A program made the position numbers and the translations under genes. From Pomacea canaliculata (taxonomy: Eukaryota > Mollusca > Gastropoda > Architaenioglossa > Ampullariidae), in the NCBI RefSeq assembly GCF_003073045.1, contig NC_037602.1, positions 14,883,731-14,947,730 of the forward strand: DNA of 64,000 nt, in the 5' to 3' direction. Below the pieces are notes generated by a model, which was not told the DNA's origin, did no database searches, and was given only the letters and a program-made list of their open reading frames with translations. Each line of letters begins with the position of its first letter. Position 1 is the first letter of the stretch. This document shows, piece after piece, positions 57,601 through 62,793 of this stretch.

Positions 57601-59054
57601 GTTGATAGGCTAGACATTTAAATAGTGAGCAACCATCGTAAAGGAGGTCTGATTATTTGGAAGGTGCGAACGATCATCATCATCATCATCATCATCATGT
57701 CATTTAGTTCACCGCAACTGGTTTTCTTTCCCTATTTCTTGACCCAGCCTCAAACTGTTCCTATGAACGTGCAAGAAATGTACCTTTATTATAAATCGAA
57801 GCTGTATAATATGATGAGGTTGTACGGATGATTGTTTCAGTGTTCTGCGCTGTGTGGGTACGCAACCAGAGTGCGTAACGTGACGTGTCCCGAGAAAGAT
57901 CTGTGTGACCCCAGGGTCAAACCCCAGGAAGTGGATATATGTCAGCTGGAACCATGCACCGCATGGGTCACTGGAGGCTGGAGCAAGGTAAGGGAATTGT
58001 GAGAAAAAGCAACTTCCCACGAGAGCTGTGAACGCGCATGTGGATGTATGCCAATGTGTGAATATGTTTTGAACATGTGTTCGGCTTTTTCTACTTCAGT
58101 AAGTACCGCCGGCAAGGAGAGTGTTGTTTGTTTTGTACGCATATTTCTGAATATTTTTTCACGTGACTGTTTTTTGAGTTATGCACACCCTTTATGTTTT
58201 AAGTCAGGTGCGAACTTTTCCGCTTCTAGTTATCTCTTCTCGCAAATGTAAAAATTTTTTTCGTAGCACCTCGCACTTTTCTTCACTGAGAGGCATCATG
58301 GAAACAATATCAAGTTCATTTCCATGATTAGATGACCTCCATGTGTGATTTTACCAGCGAGTAATTATCACTGGATGTTTTCTATTTCAAGTGCTCGAAG
58401 ACATGCGATGGCGGGAGTCAAGAACGGTTAGTGCAGTGTGTGAACATGACGTCACAGCAGGCGTCCATGGAGTGTGACGAGAAGGTGAAACCAGAGGAAC
58501 GACAGGGCTGCAACATGGACGAGTGTCCAAAACTGGATAATGGTAAGACTCGCTGACCTTTGACCTTTTCTATGTGGTGTTTATGATTTTGGATGAAATA
58601 GAACGAAATAACAGAAGTTTTTTTTTTAAAAAGTATTTTATTTACTTACGAACAGTTTTGAAATTAATGTCAGGTTTGACTGTTTTCGAAGGTGCAAACC
58701 ATTTCATTCAATTAAGGTACAGATACAGTAAATTGTTATTACCAAATATATTCGTAAAAAGATGAAAAGAGAAAAACATTGAAGATAATGACTGCAAAGA
58801 CTATGACAATAAGGACAGGATATATATATAATAATCAGTGAGTGTTGCTGACTAGTTTCACAACAACTTATTTACTTTCTCTACCCACAGCGTTTTCAGT
58901 CACCTGCGAGTCCAACGAGATGAGCTTCAAAGTGTGCCGGATGTTACGCAAGCTGGGTCTCTGTCAAAAGGATTACGTGCAAGCCAAGTGTTGTCGCACA
59001 TGCGCAGACCACAGCCGCCAGGCACCGGAAATACGTAAGGCCAGTCGCAGATGA
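4336..59054 (+). CDS. ADAMTS7: ADAMTS7/12-like secreted metalloprotease, 24 visible exons (overall gene)
   Basis: Secreted zinc endopeptidase of the ADAMTS family; vertebrate ADAMTS7 and ADAMTS12 cleave extracellular matrix proteins such as COMP. About 1,470 residues can be read, against roughly 1,600-1,690 in the vertebrate proteins as I recall them. Domain order: propeptide, cysteine switch (FCGVN), basic furin site (RRKKR), metalloprotease with HELGH and Met-turn VMA, disintegrin-like, TSR1, Cys-rich, spacer, TSR2-5, linker, TSR6-8, PLAC. The clade call rests on [12 protein letters not shown] plus FCKWQKS in the protease, RERWEKHRQ after the cysteine switch, [10 protein letters not shown] in TSR3 and a C-terminal PLAC. 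All introns are GT-AG with matching phases. The signal-peptide exon was not found. Twelve single-base frame changes interrupt the exons (see findings); a literal translation would be fragmented. Confidence 0.93.
5534..5547 (-). promoter_or_regulatory. CTCF-like motif near the start of intron 1
   Basis: Minus strand reads ACACCAGAGGGCGG, 13 of 14 matches to the CTCF core. Confidence 0.25.
6511..6630 (+). mobile_element. tRNA-derived SINE, copy 1
   Basis: Contains an A-box-like GGTGGCCCATCGGTTAGCGC and, about 40 bp on, a B-box-like GGGTTCAAATC, as in RNA polymerase III promoters of tRNA genes. It does not fold as a functional tRNA and shares its sequence with a second copy at 23740-23845 in the opposite orientation, as expected of a retroposed SINE. 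The 3' boundary is uncertain. Confidence 0.65.
7901..7950. repeat. (GGT)n microsatellite
   Basis: Runs of GGT with two GGA variants, ending in a G-run. Produces poly-Val or poly-His frames that are not genes. Confidence 0.9.
11500..11590. repeat. TG-rich tract
   Basis: Alternating TG, TATG and GCG words, imperfect. No other signal. Confidence 0.8.
14528..14640. repeat. Degenerate tandem repeat, about 33 bp
   Basis: Imperfect copies of GCTGTTCTTTNCCAGGTGTA, with the CAGGTGT core seen in successive copies. The core also matches an E-box (CAGGTG). Confidence 0.6.
16229..16282. repeat. Compound microsatellite (ATC)n(AGC)n
   Basis: About 12 ATC units followed by about 6 AGC units without interruption. 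Confidence 0.95.
17296..17323. repeat. (GAT)n microsatellite
   Basis: About nine GAT units with one interruption (AAT). Confidence 0.9.
21557..21649. repeat. Compound microsatellite (AAG)n(AAC)n
   Basis: About 15 AAG units run directly into about 15 AAC units with one AGC variant near the end. Gives poly-Phe and poly-Leu open frames on the minus strand that are not genes. Confidence 0.95.
23420..23525. repeat. Degenerate tandem repeat, about 30-35 bp
   Basis: Three to four imperfect copies containing AGTAATAAG, GCGAGTA and GGGGTCA words in the same order. Confidence 0.55.
23740..23845 (-). mobile_element. tRNA-derived SINE, copy 2 (reverse orientation)
   Basis: On the minus strand it reads GGTCCGGTGGCGCAACGG followed by TTAGC and, further on, CTGGGTTCAGATCTTGTCTC, matching copy 1 in both boxes and the GTCACCAATA between them. 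The two copies differ mainly between the boxes. The 3' edge is uncertain. Confidence 0.65.
24390..24403 (-). promoter_or_regulatory. CTCF-like motif
   Basis: On the minus strand reads CCAGCAGGTGGCGC, a full match to the CTCF core CCASYAGRKGGCRS as known from bilaterian animals. Occupancy cannot be seen from sequence. Confidence 0.3.
28382..28395 (+). promoter_or_regulatory. CTCF-like motif beside the 36-bp minisatellite
   Basis: GCAGTAGGTGGCGC matches 13 of 14 positions of the CTCF core. It lies 26 bp before the minisatellite. Confidence 0.25.
28421..28765. repeat. 36-bp minisatellite with telomere-like inserts
   Basis: About nine tandem units of a sequence around GATAGGGCACTGCGCC followed by TATAGAGGATGTAGATATAG. 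In two places the unit is replaced by GGGTTAGGGTTAGG, two telomere-type repeats. A 148-residue open frame on the minus strand is just the translated repeat ([12 protein letters not shown]). Confidence 0.92.
35873..35892. repeat. (CA)n microsatellite
   Basis: About ten CA units, followed by further CA-rich sequence to about 35980. Confidence 0.9.
37525..37725. repeat. Purine-rich strand (about 200 bp of A and G)
   Basis: Plus strand is almost wholly A and G (GAGAGA, GAAAGAAAG, GAGTGAG words) with few pyrimidines. It makes a poly-Ser/Leu/Phe open frame on the minus strand that is not a gene. Confidence 0.8.
38142..38275. repeat. Threefold tandem repeat, about 44 bp
   Basis: Three nearly identical units starting TTGCCTTCATCCCCTGTCAG and ending TCTGATGATGTCAGGTCA. 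They differ by a few bases in the G-run. High identity suggests a recent expansion. Confidence 0.92.
40715..40870. repeat. Degenerate repeat of CAGAACAGGTGAAA words
   Basis: Four imperfect copies of an ACAGAACAGGT-like word followed by T-rich sequence, at 35-60 bp spacing, in the last part of intron 1. Confidence 0.45.
41294..41464 (+). CDS. ADAMTS7: ADAMTS7-like exon 2: end of propeptide and cysteine switch
   Basis: Continues from CDGL in phase 0 as [15 protein letters not shown] and [10 protein letters not shown], the conserved end of ADAMTS propeptides. The last part, [13 protein letters not shown], carries the cysteine-switch Cys that coordinates the catalytic zinc in the latent enzyme, but it lies one frame away from the first part. 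One base seems to be missing between about 41390 and 41422, in a CCACCC-type tract. With that base the exon would be 172 bp and end in phase 1, which matches exon 3. The donor is AATG|gtaaag. Confidence 0.85.
41465..45914 (+). other. ADAMTS7: Intron 2 (4.45 kb)
   Basis: From gtaaag to tttttgcag, phase 1. It contains a degenerate tandem repeat at about 43700-44060. A CT-rich stretch lies near 41970-42090. No coding signal recognised. Confidence 0.75.
43700..44060. repeat. Degenerate tandem repeat
   Basis: Repeated variants of AAGGTTTATTCTGAAGCAAA-like units separated by AAAGAGGATA words, at irregular spacing. Old, diverged minisatellite within intron 2. Confidence 0.6.
45915..46148 (+). CDS. 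ADAMTS7: ADAMTS7-like exon 3: furin-site region and start of metalloprotease domain
   Basis: Starts after tttttgcag and reads [20 protein letters not shown], matching the RRERWEQ stretch that follows the cysteine switch in vertebrate ADAMTS7. It then changes frame between about 45997 and 46022 to give [21 protein letters not shown]: a basic proprotein-convertase site at 46024-46038 followed by the first beta strand of the catalytic domain. A second frame change at about 46131 (a C missing after GTC) turns the expected NYVLTVMNM into a TGA stop. Two missing bases restore the phase between exons 2 and 4 exactly. The donor is AACATG|gtcagt. Confidence 0.85.
46149..46598 (+). other. ADAMTS7: Intron 3
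   Basis: 450 bp, gtcagt to ttttgcag. Contains an (AC)n tract at about 46256-46272 and a (GT)n tract at about 46342-46365, facing each other as imperfect inverted repeats. Otherwise nothing seen. Confidence 0.75.
46256..46365. repeat. (AC)n and (GT)n tracts facing each other in intron 3
   Basis: About eight AC units at 46256-46272 and about eleven GT units ending near 46365. They are complementary and could pair in the transcript. Confidence 0.85.
46599..46683 (+). CDS. ADAMTS7: ADAMTS7-like exon 4: metalloprotease domain
   Basis: Short 85-bp exon reading [19 protein letters not shown], the conserved early helix and strand of the ADAMTS catalytic domain. After this the frame changes by one extra base at about 46655-46660, and the remainder reads LLLLKDLD, as expected before EDLEITHH of exon 5. 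The acceptor is ttttttgcag and the donor gat|gtcagt. Without the extra base the exon is 84 bp and phase 0 at both ends, matching its neighbours. The unshifted reading frame runs on into the intron as a long open frame that is not meaningful. Confidence 0.85.
46684..47226 (+). other. ADAMTS7: Intron 4
   Basis: 543 bp, gtcagt to ttcag. The frame open from exon 4 runs through its first 290 bp by chance. No feature recognised. Confidence 0.75.
47227..47351 (+). CDS. ADAMTS7: ADAMTS7-like exon 5: metalloprotease domain
   Basis: Intact 125-bp exon reading [20 protein letters not shown] and later [11 protein letters not shown]. The HHADNT and FCKWQKS stretches are close to vertebrate ADAMTS7 and are the best evidence for the ADAMTS7/12 clade within the catalytic domain. 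The acceptor follows tatttcctttcag. The donor is ACCAG|gtgacg, phase 2, and joins exon 6 as LLT-R. Confidence 0.93.
47352..47932 (+). other. ADAMTS7: Intron 5
   Basis: 581 bp, gtgacg to tgtgtgcag, phase 2. Nothing else recognised. Confidence 0.75.
47933..48082 (+). CDS. ADAMTS7: ADAMTS7-like exon 6: metalloprotease core with HELGH zinc motif
   Basis: Intact 150-bp exon. It reads [19 protein letters not shown], then [19 protein letters not shown] and [15 protein letters not shown] at 48066-48080 supplies two zinc-ligand histidines and the catalytic glutamate. Cysteine positions match the ADAMTS catalytic-domain disulfides. The third histidine lies in exon 7, because the intron splits the motif after HELGH. 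The donor is CACAA|gtaagt, phase 2. Confidence 0.95.
48083..48379 (+). other. ADAMTS7: Intron 6
   Basis: 297 bp, gtaagt to gtcacag, splitting the zinc motif between HELGH and the third histidine. It has a loose internal repeat of a gtgacgtcat-type sequence (near 48280-48360). Confidence 0.75.
48380..48519 (+). CDS. ADAMTS7: ADAMTS7-like exon 7: third zinc ligand, Met-turn, end of protease domain
   Basis: Completes the zinc motif as HELGHNFDMKHD; the third histidine is at 48393-48395. Asp (48384-48386) replaces the usual Gly of HExxHxxGxxH. The Met-turn YVMAAQL has its Met at 48441-48443. After SWDKSPTT the expected continuation [15 protein letters not shown] is present one frame away, so one base appears to be missing at about 48470-48479. 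With it the exon is 141 bp, ends TTCCTGGA|gtaagt in phase 2 and joins exon 8 as FLD-RDWGFC. Confidence 0.88.
48520..49818 (+). other. ADAMTS7: Intron 7
   Basis: 1.3 kb, gtaagt to gtggcag, phase 2. Includes three diverged copies of a CT-rich element (48601-48945) and a TG-rich tract at about 49556-49675. No exon is needed here, since exon 7 read in its shifted frame already encodes the full end of the protease domain. Confidence 0.75.
48601..48945. repeat. Three diverged copies of a CT-rich element in intron 7
   Basis: Each contains a CTCCAGTTTCCTCC-like word, then CCCTCTCCCCT and ATAGTGC, and two end with AGTACTTTCCCAC. Spacing is about 130-170 bp. Confidence 0.5.
49819..49972 (+). CDS. ADAMTS7: ADAMTS7-like exon 8: protease/disintegrin-like junction
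   Basis: Intact exon reading [20 protein letters not shown], then [18 protein letters not shown] and CNGIEVLE. It ends the catalytic domain and starts the disintegrin-like domain, whose Cys spacing follows other ADAMTS proteins. Two donors in the same frame are possible: gtgttg at 49964 and gtgaga at 49973. The second has the better consensus. The first gives the more usual spacing between the two cysteines (see findings). Both leave phase 0. Confidence 0.9.
49973..51270 (+). other. ADAMTS7: Intron 8
   Basis: 1.3 kb, gtgaga to tcggcag, phase 0. Strongly A-rich from about 50080 to 50350. No coding signal. Confidence 0.75.
51271..51363 (+). CDS. ADAMTS7: ADAMTS7-like exon 9: disintegrin-like domain
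   Basis: Intact 93-bp, phase 0-0 exon reading [20 protein letters not shown] followed by [11 protein letters not shown]. The CSTLWC and GTxCG motifs are diagnostic of the ADAMTS disintegrin-like domain, which contacts substrate next to the catalytic cleft and, despite its name, lacks an integrin-binding loop. The acceptor is ttgtcggcag and the donor AGG|gtaggt. Confidence 0.93.
51364..51772 (+). other. ADAMTS7: Intron 9
   Basis: 409 bp, gtaggt to tgggcag, phase 0. Contains a poly-T run at about 51608-51621. Nothing else recognised. Confidence 0.75.
51773..51918 (+). CDS. ADAMTS7: ADAMTS7-like exon 10: end of disintegrin-like domain and TSR1
   Basis: Intact 146-bp exon reading [20 protein letters not shown], then the central thrombospondin type 1 repeat: [17 protein letters not shown] and SERHCNHPP. 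The W-x-x-W-x-x-W pattern is a consensus for tryptophan C-mannosylation. CSRTCGAG fits the C-x-x-S/T-C-x-x-G O-fucosylation consensus. The donor is CCACC|gtgagt, phase 2. Confidence 0.93.
52214..52277 (+). CDS. ADAMTS7: ADAMTS7-like exon 11: end of TSR1
   Basis: Small 64-bp exon reading [21 protein letters not shown]. GGKYCxGxRxRxRxCN is a near-invariant ADAMTS signature closing the first thrombospondin repeat. The acceptor is tgtgctgcag and the donor GAC|gtaagc, phase 0. No frame problems. Confidence 0.93.
52542..52647 (+). CDS. ADAMTS7: ADAMTS7-like exon 12: start of cysteine-rich domain
   Basis: Intact 106-bp exon reading [20 protein letters not shown] followed by [15 protein letters not shown]. 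The stretch with FR.xQC and the W.P motif opens the ADAMTS cysteine-rich domain, which helps substrate recognition and matrix binding. The acceptor is ttttgttag and the donor CCTG|gtatgt, phase 1. Confidence 0.93.
52865..52992 (+). CDS. ADAMTS7: ADAMTS7-like exon 13: cysteine-rich domain
   Basis: Intact 128-bp exon reading [20 protein letters not shown], then [19 protein letters not shown]. PCxLxC, DGTxC and CIxGxCR are conserved landmarks of the domain. The acceptor is gtcctcaag and the donor AGG|gtaact, phase 0. Confidence 0.93.
52993..53437 (+). other. ADAMTS7: Intron 13
   Basis: 445 bp, gtaact to cgtgcag, phase 0. A run of CCTAACC/CTAATCC-like words lies at about 53180-53235. Open frames on both strands here are not supported by any similarity I recognise. 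Confidence 0.75.
53438..53558 (+). CDS. ADAMTS7: ADAMTS7-like exon 14: end of cysteine-rich domain
   Basis: Intact 121-bp exon reading [20 protein letters not shown], then [23 protein letters not shown]...EDRCGVCxGDGSTC is the near-invariant end of the ADAMTS cysteine-rich domain. NET is a possible N-glycosylation site. The donor is CAAG|gtcagt, phase 1. Confidence 0.94.
53559..54339 (+). other. ADAMTS7: Intron 14
   Basis: 781 bp, gtcagt to gttacag, phase 1. No feature recognised. Confidence 0.75.
54340..54581 (+). CDS. ADAMTS7: ADAMTS7-like exon 15: spacer domain
   Basis: Encodes most of the cysteine-free spacer: [58 protein letters not shown] and [10 protein letters not shown]. The order matches vertebrate ADAMTS7. 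The opening GYV and the rest are one frame apart (one base missing at about 54346-54352). A second change lies between about 54520 and 54547 (one base extra), before the [10 protein letters not shown] end. The two cancel, so the length of 242 bp already fits phases 1 and 0. The donor is ATAATG|gtaata. Confidence 0.87.
54773..54907 (+). CDS. ADAMTS7: ADAMTS7-like exon 16: end of spacer and start of TSR2
   Basis: Reads [20 protein letters not shown], then [22 protein letters not shown] is a conserved spacer-domain end in this family. After WSHC the TSR motif TSSCGGG is found one frame away, so one base seems to be missing at about 54888-54893. With it the exon is 136 bp and ends GGCGGAG|gtactt in phase 1, matching exon 17. 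Confidence 0.87.
55202..55328 (+). CDS. ADAMTS7: ADAMTS7-like exon 17: rest of TSR2
   Basis: Intact 127-bp exon reading [20 protein letters not shown], then [20 protein letters not shown]. It completes the second thrombospondin type 1 repeat with the usual final CNxxxCP. The acceptor is ccctgcag and the donor GCCAG|gtgagc, phase 2. Confidence 0.92.
55476..55698 (+). CDS. ADAMTS7: ADAMTS7-like exon 18: TSR3 and first strand of TSR4
   Basis: Intact 223-bp exon. It opens [17 protein letters not shown], continues [20 protein letters not shown], and ends with [10 protein letters not shown], the tryptophan strand of TSR4. The insertion-like [10 protein letters not shown] is shared with vertebrate ADAMTS7 TSR3 and supports orthology. 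CSVTCGEDG fits the fucosylation consensus closely. The donor is TCCTCG|gtgggt, phase 0. Confidence 0.93.
55699..56010 (+). other. ADAMTS7: Intron 18
   Basis: 312 bp, gtgggt to gtgacag, phase 0. AT-rich, nothing recognised. Confidence 0.75.
56011..56157 (+). CDS. ADAMTS7: ADAMTS7-like exon 19: TSR4 and first strand of TSR5
   Basis: Intact 147-bp, phase 0-0 exon reading [20 protein letters not shown], later [16 protein letters not shown]. The normal CSxTCGxG opening of a TSR is replaced by CNGNPCAK, so this repeat is degenerate and lacks the fucosylation consensus, but its cysteine count is kept. NVT is a possible N-glycosylation site. The donor is TCTGGG|gtaagt. Confidence 0.88.
56360..57080 (+). 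CDS. ADAMTS7: ADAMTS7-like exon 20: TSR5, long charged linker, first strand of TSR6
   Basis: Largest coding exon (721 bp). It opens [13 protein letters not shown], then one frame away VSCTAEVC and PCGVAACP finish TSR5. A linker of about 180 residues follows with NRT and NST sites and many acidic and basic residues (for example [20 protein letters not shown]). It ends, in another frame, with [19 protein letters not shown] and WYAGEWRP. Three frame changes are inferred: a missing base at 56391-56399 (an A-run), an extra base between about 56470 and 56512, and an extra base at about 56979-56992. Allowing for these gives 720 bp and phase 0-0. The linker sits where vertebrates have a mucin-like region but is not strongly Ser/Thr/Pro-rich. 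Confidence 0.8.
57357..57526 (+). CDS. ADAMTS7: ADAMTS7-like exon 21: TSR6 and first strand of TSR7
   Basis: Reads [13 protein letters not shown], then one frame away [20 protein letters not shown] and [16 protein letters not shown]. One base seems to be missing from the GG at 57391-57397; with it the exon is 171 bp, phase 0-0. Pro in CSSPCGGG removes the O-fucosylation acceptor. The donor is AGCCAG|gtgagt. Confidence 0.88.
57527..57840 (+). other. ADAMTS7: Intron 21
   Basis: 314 bp, gtgagt to gtttcag, phase 0. Contains an (ATC)n microsatellite at 57672-57698. Confidence 0.75.
57672..57698. repeat. (ATC)n microsatellite in intron 21
   Basis: About nine ATC units between exons 21 and 22. Confidence 0.92.
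57841..57987 (+). CDS. ADAMTS7: ADAMTS7-like exon 22: TSR7 and first strand of TSR8
   Basis: Intact 147-bp, phase 0-0 exon reading [20 protein letters not shown], then [16 protein letters not shown]. The VTCPEKDLC stretch resembles the penultimate TSR of vertebrate ADAMTS7. The Ser/Thr of the fucosylation consensus is Leu here. NVT is a potential N-glycosylation site. The donor is AGCAAG|gtaagg. Confidence 0.92.
57988..58391 (+). other. ADAMTS7: Intron 22
   Basis: 404 bp, gtaagg to tttcaag, phase 0. Nothing recognised. Confidence 0.75.
58392..58542 (+). CDS. ADAMTS7: ADAMTS7-like exon 23: TSR8
   Basis: Intact 151-bp exon reading [20 protein letters not shown], later [20 protein letters not shown]. 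It is the last thrombospondin repeat, resembling the final TSR of vertebrate ADAMTS7 (RLVKCVN). CSKTCDGG fits the fucosylation consensus. The acceptor is ctatttcaag and the donor AATG|gtaaga, phase 1. Confidence 0.92.
58543..58890 (+). other. ADAMTS7: Intron 23
   Basis: 348 bp, gtaaga to cccacag, phase 1. AT-rich, nothing recognised. Confidence 0.75.
58891..59054 (+). CDS. ADAMTS7: ADAMTS7-like exon 24: PLAC domain and stop
   Basis: Terminal coding exon reading [20 protein letters not shown], then [20 protein letters not shown], and ending KASRR before TGA at 59052-59054. The six-cysteine pattern ending CCRTC is a PLAC (protease and lacunin) domain, present at the end of ADAMTS7-type proteins. 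The basic tail is typical. The acceptor is ctctacccacag. Confidence 0.93.
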
Positions 59055-59343
59055 CGCTACTTCCGCTGAAGTGACAAATGCAGTGTTTCTCTCCCCTTGT
59101 GATATTTGTGCTCAATGAGGTATTAGAGTGAAGACTGGCGAGGGTCAGGAGTGAGCGCAGTTCAGTGAGAAACAGCTTACAGTCAGTCATGCGTCATGCA
59201 ACGACTAATACATAGAAAATAATTTTAAAAAAAAATCACCGTGGGGGAGTTTCACAGATTGGTGCAAGGGTGTTATCGTGCTTTTGCACATAATGGCGGG
59301 ATTCATTTTTATTCCAGGAACATTCACATACTTTCTTGCAAGA

Positions 59344-59349
59344 AATAAA
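59344..59349 (+). promoter_or_regulatory. Candidate polyadenylation signal (AATAAA), proximal
   Basis: First AATAAA after the ADAMTS stop codon, about 290 bp downstream. Position fits a short 3' UTR, but no transcript evidence is available. Confidence 0.3.
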
Positions 59350-60566
59350 GACCAGCTACCAGGCGGGAACAGAAGTGCAATTGAAAGTGACAAAAATACC
59401 GTTAGGAGACGTCACACTCTTATGTAAACGAGATATTTCAGTATGTTATACGTGTGTATGTGTGTGTGTGAGCATTGGTATGTGTATACTTGAGATTTCC
59501 GAACATGATGATAGACAACACAGGAAGAAAGTTAAACTTGTTTTCAAATGAGATTGCAGACACTGGCGATGTGGAAAAACAACCATCAAAAGATGATGAA
59601 GACCATAATCTTTTCATCTGGACAGATAAAAAAAGAAAACATTTCTATCTCCAGCAACGTCGATGTGTGTGTTTTGTCCTTCCTTCGTACTTCCACACTG
59701 ACCCTTGCACTCTGAGAACACGAGCGCCTACAGTTGTGCCTGACTGGTTTGTTTGTCTGTCGCCATTGGCAGACTTCACGAACTCGGACTTTACAAACAA
59801 GAAGTAGAGACGCTTCACTCCGCTAACACTTGGTAACATTGGGCGAGCTGGCTGATGGAAGCAAGCTGGCTTAACAAGCTGACCATTGGCTCGCCACAGA
59901 CATTAACCCCAAGAGTACTTAGTAGTAACTGGTTTGCGGTTAATTAAGATTTTGCAGAGTTTGTGGGAGACGACGCAACAGTTTGCTCATTGGCTTAATG
60001 CCTTTGTTTTTTTTTTTTTTCAAACCTTCACACTGTTAACTTAAAAGTATTGTTTCCAGGCAGTGTGAACTGGATTTTTTTCATTCAAACCACCCGCAGA
60101 TGAGCTAGTCTTCAGGTGGCAGTCACAAAGCTGGCCACGTGACCCTGCGAGTGTAATAACTTTGACCCGTTTGTGCATAATGAGGCTTGTAGTTGTGTTT
60201 TCACGTCTGCGTGCTCAGGTGTATGTTCCCCTACCCCATGTGTGGTGTGGGCATGGCCAGGTCAGTGGCGACATGGAAAGCAAACACACTTTGGTGCCTT
60301 AGACATCAACGAGCAAGTTGTATCGAGAGCATCGGGATAGTTTCTAAAGTTTGCCATGGCCATGATCGTCCTGCAGGTGTCCATCGTCTTCCCGTGGTGA
60401 CAAGAAGCTGGGTGTCAGACTCGGATACCTTGCGGTGGATTCTGCACCCGTCTTGGAGGAAGGGTGGATGAAGTATCGACTGATGGAAACCGCTGCCTTT
60501 GTGACTTGCTAACGTACATAATTTTGGCTGGGGAATTGTTGCGAACATTCGTTTTAATGAGACCAA

Positions 60567-60572
60567 AATAAA
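60567..60572 (+). promoter_or_regulatory. Candidate polyadenylation signal (AATAAA), middle
   Basis: AATAAA about 1.5 kb after the stop codon, followed within 35 bp by a T-rich stretch. One of three alternatives for the ADAMTS transcript end. Confidence 0.3.
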
Positions 60573-61497
60573 CTGAGGTTAGTTATTTTAGACGACTGCA
60601 AGTTTGGAGAAGCAGTTTTTTTTATTTCTGAGAAGTCTTCTTTGAGCTTCTCTTACCCCACCCCTGCCTGTCTTTCTTACCTCTCCTTCCTCCCCTACGT
60701 CTATTCTCATGTTGTTGTTTTTCTTTTTTGTTTTGGCAACCTTCAAACGAAACATGTCCAGAGCTGTATGTATTCTTCAACCGTCTACCGCTCAGCCGTA
60801 ACCAGCAGACGTTTGCTGTATGTACCTGGAGTCTGATGATATTTGTATATATGTATGCGTTTCACCTAAAGTTTTATTTGTTTATGGCACTCATATATAT
60901 ATAACTTAGAGCAGTGTGCATGTATTGACATAAACTGTAATCTTTGTGGCTGTTTCCTTTACTTGGTTTGAATGTCGATATAGGCGTGACATGGACTATA
61001 TTAGACACTCTCAAAGGTCATTTTGACTTTGTACCAGTCGCTGACACTGCGTAAGAATACAGGATAATATGAAAGCAAAAAGAAAAAAATCTTTGAGACA
61101 TTCAACGTTGAAAATATTCTTCAGAGCTGTATTCTAGTTGTTAGAAGGTGAGTAGAACACGAAGCAAGCTGTACTAGACGCTAGGAAAAGCTGCTTTATT
61201 GTCACTACCACTAAGCACCTGCACATGTAAATATGAGAGTACAGACATATGTGGCAGCAAAATGCAGATTTTTCATGAAAGTATTCATTGTAGAAGATAT
61301 TCGTCAAATCTTCAGCTTGAAACTCGTATTTTGTATATTGCGTTTCTTTGGCGTAAAGCGTGGACTTGTACACCTACAGTTGGTTGATCTGCCCCTGCAG
61401 GTGCGAAATCCACAATTCTCTAGTTTAACAGCAATCGAAGAAAAACGAGTGGGGTGGGAGCAAAACTGTAATAACTCCTGAATTCTTCACGACACTG

Positions 61498-61620
61498 ATG
61501 CCAGGATGAAAGCTGTGTAGACAAGTCACAATGGCGACAGGATGAAGACAAGACACAGGACCACAGAGGACGTGTCATGGCGCCAGGGTGAGGACAAGAC
61601 ACACCACAGGGGACAACACT
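61498..61620. repeat. Loose tandem repeat, period about 46 bp
   Basis: Copies begin ATGGCGACAGGATGAAGACA at 61531 and ATGGCGCCAGGGTGAGGACA at 61577, both continuing AGACACA. A shorter related copy precedes them. Lies after the ADAMTS stop codon. Confidence 0.65.
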
Positions 61621-62356
61621 CAACACTAGGATGTAACACACAGGACTCCAGTGTGAGGATCAACAGACCATCAGACAAATGATAATGTGAAAGTATCAGA
61701 ACGAAACATATTCAACAAGAGACAGGCATGCACGTAAAGGTTACGAAGGACACGAAGGATGCCATCTGTACTGTCGTTATTACAATTATTGTTATTAATT
61801 AATCGTACGCTTGTAAACGCCGACCGACCCACCTATGCACTCCCACCCACACAACAGATATACACACACAGAGAAGCAGTGTTAGGATTTGTTTTGTAGC
61901 CCTATAACACCGGGTGTACGCTGCGTATTCACAGGATTGTCGTCGTGATGGCTCGAGTTACCTCCCTAGGTCGCCACAACCTTCTAATAGTTTTTTTATA
62001 TGCATTTTTGTGAACAGACCCTGTTCGTAGGCAAGTAATTGCTTGTGACAATACAAAAAATAGATTATCTTAGAAGATAATCTTCTTCTTTGAAGAGTCT
62101 TCACTAAAAGAGACAGATGAAGTCGTGAATAAGGTAATGTAAGACAGAGAGTTTTTTTACGAAAAAAAATTCTATTTTCTAATTGACAATTTTGACTTTG
62201 TTGTTGAATGCAAAGACACGTGCAGCAACCAAGCTACGAGAAGAGACAGGTTCGAGTTAAGCTAATTTGTTATTTAATTAGTGACACAACAGAGTTCCAC
62301 TTAGCATAGAGCAGTAAGTGAACTAAATTTCTGTTTCATACGCATGAACGAGCGCA

Positions 62357-62391
62357 TGCACACACACACACACAAACACACGCGCGCGCTG
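62357..62391. repeat. (CA)n(CG)n tract
   Basis: About nine CA units, a short break, then CGCGCGCGC. Confidence 0.88.
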
Positions 62392-62787
62392 ACCCATCTG
62401 GCCTCCCGTACACTCGCTACTTCATGACACGTAGACGATGCACCTTGTAGCTGTAACCCAACGGCTTGTTTGGTAAACTCACAAACAATTTTGTTGTGAA
62501 CACACAATGTGTATATCATATACATAGACAAGTCTGCATGTTTTGTGTCACATCAGTCATTTATTGTGACTTTAATCTGTATTATTCATGTTTACAACTT
62601 TTCGTAAGGGCAAAAATAACAGGTTGATTTGATTTTATGTGGATCATATGTTTACAAGTTTGTTAGAGTTGTTTACAACAGAAGCGTGTTCAGCACGTAT
62701 ACCTGTTGTGAAACTTGAAACCCTGGGATGCTCTGCTTACATCTCGGGTGTATAAAAGTTTAGGCTTTCTAGTGATCTTTCAGACGA

Positions 62788-62793
62788 AATAAA
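62788..62793 (+). promoter_or_regulatory. Candidate distal polyadenylation signal (AATAAA), plus strand
   Basis: AATAAA 23 bp from an oppositely oriented one at 62817-62822. If used, the ADAMTS 3' UTR would be about 3.7 kb and its end would meet the end of the minus-strand neighbour. Confidence 0.3.
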
